In this document: positions 16,075-22,983 of the stretch, in pieces | How positions within the stretch are numbered: the first letter of the stretch is position 1 | How the letters are laid out: the number at the start of each line of letters is the position of its first letter | Made by a program: the position numbers and the translations under genes | Assembly (NCBI GenBank): GCA_016705365.1 | Contig: JADIYI010000008.1 | Span: 558,001-622,000, forward strand | Origin: Gammaproteobacteria bacterium | Lineage (GTDB): Bacteria; Pseudomonadota; Gammaproteobacteria; Pseudomonadales; UBA5518 | Length of the DNA stretch: 64,000 bases | Direction of reading: 5' to 3' | Notes under the pieces: generated by a model | Database searches by the model: none | The model's input: the letters and a program-made list of their open reading frames with translations, nothing else | Told to the model about the DNA's origin: nothing

Positions 16075-16911
16075 CTAAAACGCTTCGGGAATCACCTTGG
16101 CGCCGGCCGGAAGCGAGGACTTTGTCCTGGCCACCTTGCGTTTTGGCAGTCTTACCTTGTCCGCTTTGACGGACTTGTACGGAATGCAGCTCAACAGGTG
16201 CGTGATCAGATTCAGACGCAGTCGCTTCTTGTCGTCGGAATTGGCCACGTACCATGGCGCGGATGTAGTGTCGGTAGCCTGCAGCATTTCGTTGCGCGCC
16301 CTGGTGTAATCATCCCAGCGGGTGTAGGACTTGAGGTCCATCGGTGTCAGCTTCCAGATCTTGCGTTCGTCGTCGATGCGATCCATCAGCCGGCGTGTCT
16401 GCTCGTCGGGACTGACTTCCAGCCAGTACTTGATGAGGATGATGCCCGACTGAACCATCGCCATTTCGACCAGCGGCACGCCAAGCAGGAAATGCTGCGC
16501 CTGCTCGTCCGTGCAAAACCCCATCACGCGCTCCACACCGGCACGGTTGTACCAGCTGCGGTCGAATATCACGACCTCTCCTGCCGAGGGAAAATGCTGC
16601 ACGTATCGCTGCAGGTACATCTGGCTCTTCTCGCGCTCGGTTGGTGCAGGGAGTGCCACCACCCGGAATACCCTCGGGCTCACGCGCTCGGTGATCGCCT
16701 TGATGGTCCCGCCCTTGCCGGCACCGTCGCGGCCCTCGAACACGATGCACACCTTGGCGCCGGTTTTCTGCGCCCACTGTTGCACCTTCACCAGCTCGCC
16801 ATGCAGCCGCTCGAGCTCCTTCTCGTACTCCTTGCGCTTCAGTTTTCCGTCCGGTTTCGCTTCAGCGCCCTTGGCGCGGCCGGGCTTGCCGCGATTGCCT
16901 TTCGTGGTCAT
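16075..16911 (-). CDS. ppk2: Polyphosphate kinase 2
   Basis: Transfers phosphate between polyphosphate and nucleotides, usually making GTP or ATP from polyP. The 278-residue single-domain product has the Walker A region FEGRDGAGKGG (residues about 58-68), the lid-type block PSAGEVVIFDRSWYNRAGVERVMGF (key residues D-R-S-W-Y-N-R) and the downstream KYWLEVSPDEQTRR and WKLTPMD motifs of class I PPK2. The N-terminus is Lys/Gly-rich. The start at 16911 follows GGAGGA; the frame extends upstream to 16974 without a better site. It is the first gene of a minus-strand block and could link nucleotide energy to stress in this accessory region. Confidence 0.93.
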   Translation of the reverse strand: MTTKGNRGKPGRAKGAEAKPDGKLKRKEYEKELERLHGELVKVQQWAQKTGAKVCIVFEGRDGAGKGGTIKAITERVSPRVFRVVALPAPTEREKSQMYLQRYVQHFPSAGEVVIFDRSWYNRAGVERVMGFCTDEQAQHFLLGVPLVEMAMVQSGIILIKYWLEVSPDEQTRRLMDRIDDERKIWKLTPMDLKSYTRWDDYTRARNEMLQATDTTSAPWYVANSDDKKRLRLNLITHLLSCIPYKSVKADKVRLPKRKVARTKSSLPAGAKVIPEAF

Positions 16912-17141
16912 GATTCCTCCAGTGATCGACGATTTTCCGCATGGAAAATCCGCTGCCGCGTTGTTTCGGGTCAAAACAGCCGCACCAAGCAGTTTTACGA
17001 GCGGTTTGCACAGGGTGCATTTCTAGCGGACTTCGATCGGCAATGCAATCGGAGATTGACAAGCTGCGACGAATGACGATTGAATCGAATTTTGCCGCGC
17101 AGGATCCACCAAGCAGCGGACCGGTATGGAGATCAGTTTTT

Positions 17142-17420
17142 ATGGCCGACCACGCTGATGACGGAGGCACCATCGTCGCTCTTCTCGATCGCTTCAGGTT
17201 GCAGCGCCTTCCCGCGGCGCTCGCGTTGAAGGAAAAGGTGGGCCGCGGTGAAAAGCTGAGCGACGCCGATCTCGAGTTTCTCGATCGCGTGCTCGAAGAC
17301 ATGCGCGATGGACAGCCGCTGGTGTCCCGCCATCCCGAGCTTGCGGCGCTTCTGGGCAAGGTTTCCGGCCTTTACAAGGAAATCACCGACGCTGCGTTGG
17401 CAAACGAACAGGCCGGATGA
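17142..17420 (+). CDS. Small conserved hypothetical protein
   Basis: A 92-residue soluble, probably helical protein with alternating charges (ALALKEKVGRGEKLSDADLEFLDRV, given in part, then HPELAALLGKVSGLYKEI). I have seen similar short anonymous proteins in Gammaproteobacteria but know no function. The ATG at 17142 has GGAG eleven bases upstream. The frame is open back to 16941, but that leader overlaps the PPK2 promoter side and does not look like protein. Divergent from ppk2 and convergent with the next gene. Confidence 0.6.
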   Translation: MADHADDGGTIVALLDRFRLQRLPAALALKEKVGRGEKLSDADLEFLDRVLEDMRDGQPLVSRHPELAALLGKVSGLYKEITDAALANEQAG

Positions 17421-17435
17421 ACGGCACTGCCGTGT

Positions 17436-18437
17436 CTATCGCAGGTACGATTTTGCCACGTTGAAGAAGTCCGTCTTTGCAGGCAATGACCCGAACTCGA
17501 TGTCGAGCAGCAAGATGACCGCCAGTCCGCCCCGGGAATCGCGCAGCTGTTGCAGGCTCATGGGGCGCGCGATCGAATCAGGCGTGGAGCGCAGCACGTT
17601 GCGGTGATCGAGAATCAGCGAGCGCGGTTCGATCCATAATTGCTGCTCTGCGGTGCCAAGCGCCGTCGTGAGCATCTGCAAATGCGTTTCCAGGGTTTCG
17701 GAATCGGCACCGATTGCATTGATCCCGGCCTCGATTTCCTCCAGCCGTCGTTCGAGTGCGGCGATATCCGGGGTTGCGGCATCCTCCTTGTCGAAATTCC
17801 AGCCAGCAGCCTTCAGCGTACTCAGTTTGCGTTTGAGCAGCGCGCGCTGCCCGCCCAGTTCCTGGCGGGAATCGCGGCGCTTGCCGATCGCCTCGAGGAC
17901 CTGTGCAAGCAGGTGATCGAAGGCGCGTCGCTTCAGCGCGCGCAGTGTTTCGGATGCGTCCGTGAACGGGTCCACGAGGCGATGCTCATCGAAACTGACA
18001 ATGGTTTGCCGCACATCGCGTTTCATCATGCCCTCTTCCTGGTCGATGCCGAGGGTATGCTTTTCACTTATCTGTGCGACGAGCAGGGCGATATGGCGCG
18101 TGTTGGCTGCGCGCCGGGCCGCGTCGATGTTGCGATCGTTCGCGAGCACCTCGAGCATGCGCCGGGGGGAGGCGAACATCGCGCCCAGCAGCGGCTCGCC
18201 GCGATAACTCTCGCCGCTCACGACAACCGCTGCCGCCAAGCCATCGATCAGGCGCACGACATGATCGACGGCGTGCAGCACCGGCTCGCGCAGGCGTTTG
18301 CGATAGCCGCTCAGCGCGCGCAGCCGCGGATCGGTTCCGTCCACGGCGCGTTCTATCGCGGCTTCGACCAGTGATTCCGGATAGCCGGTGTCCTGCGTCG
18401 CGCGGCGCGCGAAAATCGACTGAAACAGGCTGAACAT
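17436..18437 (-). CDS. Uncharacterised coiled-coil protein
   Basis: A 333-residue soluble protein with no recognised domain. The N-terminal two thirds are helical and rich in Arg/Ala/Leu with blocks VDHVVRLIDGLAAAV, EPLLGAMFASPRRMLEVL and FDEHRLVDPF. Residues about 175-265 look like a long coiled coil (KRKLSTLK, then ALERRLEEIEAGINAIG). A beta-rich C-terminal part contains WIEPRSLILDHRN. No signal peptide or membrane segment is seen. The gene stands alone between two + strand genes. It is likely a real gene because of its coding-like composition and length; the function is unknown to me. Confidence 0.7.
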   Translation of the reverse strand: MFSLFQSIFARRATQDTGYPESLVEAAIERAVDGTDPRLRALSGYRKRLREPVLHAVDHVVRLIDGLAAAVVVSGESYRGEPLLGAMFASPRRMLEVLANDRNIDAARRAANTRHIALLVAQISEKHTLGIDQEEGMMKRDVRQTIVSFDEHRLVDPFTDASETLRALKRRAFDHLLAQVLEAIGKRRDSRQELGGQRALLKRKLSTLKAAGWNFDKEDAATPDIAALERRLEEIEAGINAIGADSETLETHLQMLTTALGTAEQQLWIEPRSLILDHRNVLRSTPDSIARPMSLQQLRDSRGGLAVILLLDIEFGSLPAKTDFFNVAKSYLR

Positions 18438-18718
18438 AGGCTGCTCGATGCGTATCCATAGTTGACTGCAAATCGCCGGTCTTCATGCTACCTGCTTTTT
18501 TGCAGACCGCCCAATTTGAGCGCACTCGCCAGGTATCGGGTCTGCGCGATCCGCTCTCCTCGCTGCCCTGGAAACGAAACCCCGTGCACGAGCTGTTTTT
18601 TTGTTCGCGAGCGCATCGCGTCGGGATATGACGTTATACTCGTGCGCTGGTTGCGTGGCCTGAAAAAACCGATGCGAAGTTCGGTGACGTGCATCGTGGC
18701 AAGGGACCCGAAAGCTCC

Positions 18719-20512
18719 ATGAAGAATTCGATTCGCTACGGGGATTATTTGCGGGTACTCGGTGCCGGGCGCCAGCAGATCAGCCTGCGGGATGTGGTGC
18801 CGCCGGTGACGCGCGACGCCAGCGGTCAGCCGATCTCGGTGCCCCGTCCGAAACTCAAGCTCCATGGCTCCGAGATCGTCGGCCTGCTGAGGCCCTATGC
18901 GTATATCAGGTTTGCGGAGCAATTCAGGGCCGTGGTTCCGCTGGCGCTGTACCTTGCGCTGTTCCAGGTTCTGATCCTGCGTCAACTGGTCGAGGACTCG
19001 TGGTTGATCACGGGCGGACTGTTCGCGGTGATCGTTGGCCTGATGTTGTTCATGGAGGGCCTGAAGCTCGGCCTGATGCCGTTCGGTGAACTCATAGGCC
19101 ACACTCTTCCGCGCAAGTCGCCGCTGCCCCTGGTGCTGTTCATCACGCTGCTGCTCGGCATCGGCGTGACCTTCGCGGAGCCGGCCATCGGCGCCTTGCA
19201 GGCGGCGGGACAGAACGTCTCGGCGGAACGCGCACCGTATCTCTGGGCGTTGCTCAACCAGTGGGTCGGGACACTGGTGCTGGTCGTCGGCGCCAGTGTC
19301 GGCCTGGCGGCCGTGCTGGGGACGCTGCGATTCCTCTATGGCTGGAGCCTGAAACCGCTGATCTATGCTTCGCTGTTGCCGATTCTCGGGCTGACGGTGT
19401 ATGGCTCGACGGATCCCGAATTTGCCAAGGTCATGGGGCTTGCCTGGGATACCGGCGCCGTCACGACCGGACCGGTCACCGTGCCGCTGGTTCTTTCCCT
19501 GGGGATCGGAATTTCGGCGGCCGCGGGAAAGGGTGGTTCAGGTCTGTCGGGCTTTGGCATCGTGACCCTCGCCTCCCTGTTTCCGGTGCTCGGTGTGCTG
19601 TTGCTGGCGCTGTACGTGGCCGCCACTTCCGACCCCGCCGAGATCATCGCTTTTGCGGCGCATGCCGCAACCATAGTGGATACGGACGCACTCCCCTGGT
19701 ACGAGCGTAGCCCGGGACTCGAGGTGGTTCTGGGCATCAGGGCGATACTGCCGCTGGTGCTGTTCCTGTTCCTGATTCTCAAGCTGATCCTGCGCCAGGA
19801 TCTGCCGCGGCGAGGCGAAATGCTGCTGGGTATCGGGCTGACTATCGGCGGCATGTGCATCTTCAATATCGGTCTCACCTACGGGCTGTCGATGCTCGGT
19901 GCCGGCGCCGGTTCCCTGGTTCCGGCTGCCTTCATGGAAGTCCCGGCAGCCAGCGGATCGCCGCTGTATCTCTACCCGGTCGGCCTGAGCCTGGCGCTGG
20001 TGTTTGCCTGGCTGCTTGGCTTTGGAGCAACCCTGGCCGAACCCGCCCTGAACGCCCTCGGTGTCACCGCGGAACAGCTTACCAACGGTTTTTTCCGCAA
20101 GCGCATGCTGATCACGTCGGTATCGCTCGGCGTCGCCTTTGGTATTGCGGCGGGAGTTGCGAAACTGGTGTTCGAACTGCCGCTGGTGTGGATGATAGTG
20201 CCGGCCTATCTGGTCGCTGCGTTCCTGACCTCGATCTCCTCGGAGGAGTTCGTCAACGTGGCATGGGACAGCGCGGGTGTGACCACTGGTCCGATAACGG
20301 TACCGCTGGTGTTGGCGATGGGGCTGGGTTTCGGCAATGCCACGAATGCGGTCGAGGGTTTCGGGATCCTGTGTCTCGCCTCCATCGGACCGATCATCAG
20401 TGTGCTGCTGGCCGGCCAGCTGGCGCGGTTCAAGGCCGCCATGCAGGCCAGGGCAGCCAGCAGCGAACAAGAAGGCTCCGGTGGGGACAATGAGGCGCAG
20501 GTACTGACATGA
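18719..20512 (+). CDS. DUF1538 membrane protein with internal duplication (putative transporter)
   Basis: A 597-residue polytopic membrane protein of the DUF1538 type. The two halves repeat each other: E154 in TFAEPAIGAL and E441 in TLAEPALNAL, and D244 in AWDTGAVTTGPVTVPLVL and D517 in AWDSAGVTTGPITVPLVL. Paired membrane-embedded acidic residues plus TTGP loops suggest a pseudo-symmetric transporter, but no substrate is known. The ATG at 18719 is preferred; an in-frame upstream start would only add an uncharacteristic leader. Its stop overlaps the start of the first P-II-like gene (ATGA at 20509-20512), so the three genes form a coupled operon in which the P-II-like proteins may gate transport as GlnK gates AmtB. 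Confidence 0.85.
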   Translation: MKNSIRYGDYLRVLGAGRQQISLRDVVPPVTRDASGQPISVPRPKLKLHGSEIVGLLRPYAYIRFAEQFRAVVPLALYLALFQVLILRQLVEDSWLITGGLFAVIVGLMLFMEGLKLGLMPFGELIGHTLPRKSPLPLVLFITLLLGIGVTFAEPAIGALQAAGQNVSAERAPYLWALLNQWVGTLVLVVGASVGLAAVLGTLRFLYGWSLKPLIYASLLPILGLTVYGSTDPEFAKVMGLAWDTGAVTTGPVTVPLVLSLGIGISAAAGKGGSGLSGFGIVTLASLFPVLGVLLLALYVAATSDPAEIIAFAAHAATIVDTDALPWYERSPGLEVVLGIRAILPLVLFLFLILKLILRQDLPRRGEMLLGIGLTIGGMCIFNIGLTYGLSMLGAGAGSLVPAAFMEVPAASGSPLYLYPVGLSLALVFAWLLGFGATLAEPALNALGVTAEQLTNGFFRKRMLITSVSLGVAFGIAAGVAKLVFELPLVWMIVPAYLVAAFLTSISSEEFVNVAWDSAGVTTGPITVPLVLAMGLGFGNATNAVEGFGILCLASIGPIISVLLAGQLARFKAAMQARAASSEQEGSGGDNEAQVLT

Positions 20513-20883
20513 ACGAAACCAAGATTACCTACGTTACGGATGTGTCGCTGATCACCTGCGTGGTTTCCGCCGGGCGCAGCGACGCAGTGATCAAGGCGGC
20601 ACAGGATATGGGCGCGACCGGTGCTCTCGTGTATCACGCACGCGGGGTAGGCCCCCGCGAAAGGCTTGGATTGCTCGGCATCGCTATTGAAGCGGAAAAG
20701 GAAGTCGTCAGTATCCTGGTCGCGAGCGACTACGAGGAAATCGTATTCGAGGCAATATACCGGGCCGGAGAGCTCCATGTGCCGGGAGCCGGCATGGCCT
20801 ACATGACGCGCCTGGACAAGATGGCTACCTATATTCCCCGCGAAATTCTCCAGCGCGCACGCGGTCCCGAGGCCAGGGAATGA
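20509..20883 (+). CDS. P-II-like signalling protein 1
   Basis: A 124-residue protein with the P-II/ferredoxin-like fold: an opening beta strand (SLITCVVSAGRSDAVIKAAQDMGATGALVYHARGVG, key G-A-T-G-A), a T-loop region around GVGPRERLGLLGI, a second half EIVFEAIYRAGELH and a B/C-loop-like PGAGMAYM. The uridylylated tyrosine region of canonical GlnB is not conserved, so regulation by GlnD is unlikely. It may bind nucleotides and control the DUF1538 protein. Start and stop overlap both neighbours by ATGA, indicating fixed stoichiometry. Confidence 0.8.
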   Translation: MNETKITYVTDVSLITCVVSAGRSDAVIKAAQDMGATGALVYHARGVGPRERLGLLGIAIEAEKEVVSILVASDYEEIVFEAIYRAGELHVPGAGMAYMTRLDKMATYIPREILQRARGPEARE

Positions 20884-21287
20884 ACCCGCCGGGGCAGCTG
20901 CCCGTTCCCGGAGCGAAGGCGAAGCTCATCTATTGCCTCGTTCCCGACGATGGCAGCGAGCGGCGCTTGCTGCAGGAACTGCGCGAGCGCCATGGAATCA
21001 CCCGCGCCAACAGCGTTTACTGCCGCGGTGTGTCGATTCCGCGCGGAAGCGCCGGGCGGCGCGGGAAAATGCCCGAGCCGCAACTCGTGCGCCTGCTGAC
21101 GGTCGTGGTGGATACGGCGGAGGCAGACGCGATGTTCGATTTCATCTACGAATACGCCAATATCGGTCGCCCGGGAGGCGGCGCGGTATTCATGGCGCCG
21201 CTGTCGTTTGCGACACCGTTCCCGATGCCTGCGGATGTTGCCGACGAGTCGGGCCCGGATTCCCGGCACACGGCGGTATCCCGCTGA
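20880..21287 (+). CDS. P-II-like signalling protein 2
   Basis: A 135-residue protein distantly resembling P-II: AKLIYCLVPDDGSERRLLQELRE as first strand-helix (given in part), RANSVYCRG before a basic loop (RGSAGRRGK) in place of the T-loop, VVVDTAEADAMFDFIYEYANI and the loop RPGGGAVFMAPL. A ~25-residue tail follows the fold. It differs clearly from the preceding P-II-like protein, so the pair may form a heteromer or sense different ligands. The ATG overlaps the stop of the preceding gene. Function is inferred only from fold and context. Confidence 0.72.
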   Translation: MNPPGQLPVPGAKAKLIYCLVPDDGSERRLLQELRERHGITRANSVYCRGVSIPRGSAGRRGKMPEPQLVRLLTVVVDTAEADAMFDFIYEYANIGRPGGGAVFMAPLSFATPFPMPADVADESGPDSRHTAVSR

Positions 21288-21377
21288 GGGAGACACGCAT
21301 ATAATCACCCGCTGGCGGCGGGCACTTCGCTGACTGTCGTCAATCATCACGCTACAGACAAACAAGGAGCAAGAACG

Positions 21378-21968
21378 GTGCGAATGTACAAGATTGTAAT
21401 GGGAGCCCTGGTGGCGGCCCTGTTGGCGGGTCCGGTTGCCGCTCAAACCGGCATGGTTGCCGCGGGCTCCGCGCCCGGAAAGGCAAGCGTGGCAGAAACG
21501 GTCGAGGTTCAAGGCACTATCGCTGCGATAGACTCCGAAACGCGCGCCGTGACACTCAAAGGCGAGAACGGCAAGGAAGTCAGCGTGGAGGCAGGCCCCG
21601 AGGTCAGGAATTTCGCACAACTGAAGGTCGGTGATACCGTCACGATCACGATGACGCAGGCGTTGACCCTGGAGCTCAAGAAGGGAAGCACTGCCGTGGT
21701 ATCGCGTACCGACGATGCTGCCGGTGCGCGGGCTGCCGAGGGCGAACAGCCGGGTGGTGTGATCGGGCGCAAAGTCACGATCATGGCCGAGGTCACGGCT
21801 GTCGACGCAGAGACCCGCTCGGTCACGCTGCAGGGACCCAAGCAGAGCGTCGAGCTGACGGTCAAGGATCCTGCGCAATTCGCGCTGATCAGCGTGGGTG
21901 ACCGTATCGAGGCAACCTATGTGGAAGCGGCCGCCGTCTCCGTCGAGCCAGTCAAGCAGAAGGACTGA
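21378..21968 (+). CDS. Exported two-repeat beta-rich protein of unknown function
   Basis: A 196-residue protein with a signal peptide (hydrophobic residues about 6-20, likely cleavage after VAA). The mature part contains two related beta units: VEVQGTIAAIDSETRAVTLKG with KVGDTVTI, and VTIMAEVTAVDAETRSVTLQG with SVGDRIEA (each shown in part), a pattern of small OB-like periplasmic domains. The GTG at 21378 lies eight bases after AAGGAG and is preferred; the ATG at 21384 is 14 bases away. It stands alone after the P-II-like genes, with its own upstream gap of 90 bases. Role unknown. Confidence 0.72.
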   Translation: MRMYKIVMGALVAALLAGPVAAQTGMVAAGSAPGKASVAETVEVQGTIAAIDSETRAVTLKGENGKEVSVEAGPEVRNFAQLKVGDTVTITMTQALTLELKKGSTAVVSRTDDAAGARAAEGEQPGGVIGRKVTIMAEVTAVDAETRSVTLQGPKQSVELTVKDPAQFALISVGDRIEATYVEAAAVSVEPVKQKD

Positions 21969-21988
21969 GCAGCCCATCATGCCGTGTG

Positions 21989-22021
21989 GCAGTCACCGGG
22001 TGCGCGGCATCCCGTGACTGC
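21989..22021. terminator. Hairpin between convergent genes (terminator candidate)
   Basis: GCAGTCA-C-CGGG (21989-22000) pairs with CCCG-TGACTGC (22011-22021) over 11 pairs with one bulge. It sits between the + strand two-repeat protein gene and the - strand plsC gene. No T run is present on either side, so efficiency is doubtful. A second, shorter GTCACC/GGTGAC hairpin follows at about 22034-22054. Confidence 0.4.
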
Positions 22022-22070
22022 GCGCGATTCCAGTCACCGCATACCGGGGTGACACTGCGCGCCATCGCAC

Positions 22071-22790
22071 TCAAACCTGTCCGAATTCCTCGAGCCGCTC
22101 TTCGATCCAGGTCTGCATCGCCCGGGTAAGCTGCGCCGCGTCCGTGCCCGCATGAGACCAGGGCTTGCTGATCACGACATTTATCATGCCCGGCGTCTTG
22201 GTGATACGTCGTGGTGGCCAGCAGCTTCCGGCATCGTGCGCCACGCAGACGATATCGACGCCGGCACGAATCGCCAGTTGCGCCGCGCTGCGCGTGAAGC
22301 GCAGTTTCTGTCCGGCCTCGACGCGAGTGCCTTCGGGAAAGATCAGCACCCCGCAGCCCTGCGCCAGCCGCTCGGCGCCGTCCTCGACGACCTGCTTCAG
22401 CGCCGCACGGGGATTGTCGCGGTCGATCGCTATCGGGCGCATCATCGCCAGAGCCCAGCCAAAAAACGGAATCCGCAGCAGTTCACGCTTGAGCAGGATG
22501 CACAATTGCGGAAACAGCGTGGCCAGAAAGATCGTCTCCCAACTGCTCTGGTGATTACTGACCACCACGCAGGCTGTTGCAGGCAGATTCTCGAGCCCGC
22601 TGATGCGATGGCGTATGCCGCACACCAGTCTCAGCCAGCGCAGCGCGAAACGGTTCCAGACCATCAACAGGCGGTAGCGTTGCGGATAATCGAGAAGCGG
22701 CGCGAGCAGCAACATCAGTGCGCCGTAAGCGATCACCGATGCGCCGTAGCCGAGATAAAACACCAGCGAGCGCACAAGGTACACGCTCAT
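22071..22790 (-). CDS. plsC: 1-acyl-sn-glycerol-3-phosphate acyltransferase (PlsC family)
   Basis: Acylates lysophosphatidic acid in phospholipid synthesis at the inner membrane. The 239-residue product has an N-terminal membrane segment (about residues 5-33), the acyltransferase motif I as NHQSSWE (H80, E85; an HX4E variant common in this subgroup) and motif III FPEGTR (151-156). Start at 22790 is chosen because the sequence upstream in this frame overlaps the gmhB remnant and does not look like protein. In Pseudomonas and others the order is glyQ-glyS-gmhB-plsC; here plsC directly follows the truncated gmhB. It probably still belongs to the glyQS transcript. Confidence 0.88.
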   Translation of the reverse strand: MSVYLVRSLVFYLGYGASVIAYGALMLLLAPLLDYPQRYRLLMVWNRFALRWLRLVCGIRHRISGLENLPATACVVVSNHQSSWETIFLATLFPQLCILLKRELLRIPFFGWALAMMRPIAIDRDNPRAALKQVVEDGAERLAQGCGVLIFPEGTRVEAGQKLRFTRSAAQLAIRAGVDIVCVAHDAGSCWPPRRITKTPGMINVVISKPWSHAGTDAAQLTRAMQTWIEERLEEFGQV

Positions 22791-22806
22791 TGCAAGCCGC
22801 GAGTGC

Positions 22807-22983
22807 TCAGTGGCCACCGATGCGCCCTCCCGCGGCCCCGCCCACGATCGCGAAGCCGGCGCGGTGCAGGTCCGCAATCGCCTCGATGCTGCCCGCAACC
22901 CGCTGCCATTCGCCGGCACTGCGGATATATTCCGCGCAATCCTGGTTGATCACCCCGTCACGATCCAGGTTCACGAATCTCAT
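22807..22983 (-). pseudogene. gmhB: Truncated gmhB (D,D-heptose 1,7-bisphosphate phosphatase) remnant
   Basis: Only 58 codons remain of a gene normally about 180 codons long. The first residues, MRFVNLDRDGVINQDCAEYI and then GEWQRVAGSIEAIADLHRAG, are clearly GmhB, including the HAD nucleophile motif D-R-D-G-V-I-N. Where the family continues with the VATNQSG motif, the sequence changes to GGAAGGRIGGH and stops. The C-terminal two thirds, with the remaining HAD motifs, are absent because plsC starts 17 bases later. The ATG still overlaps the glyS stop (ATGA at 22980-22983), exactly the coupling expected of the intact operon, so this looks like an internal deletion. Too short to be read from standard ORF lists. 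Confidence 0.8.

Noticed and set aside
16941..17141. Longer N-terminus for the 92-residue hypothetical protein
   Set aside because: The added residues do not resemble protein, and a good ATG with GGAG upstream exists at 17142.
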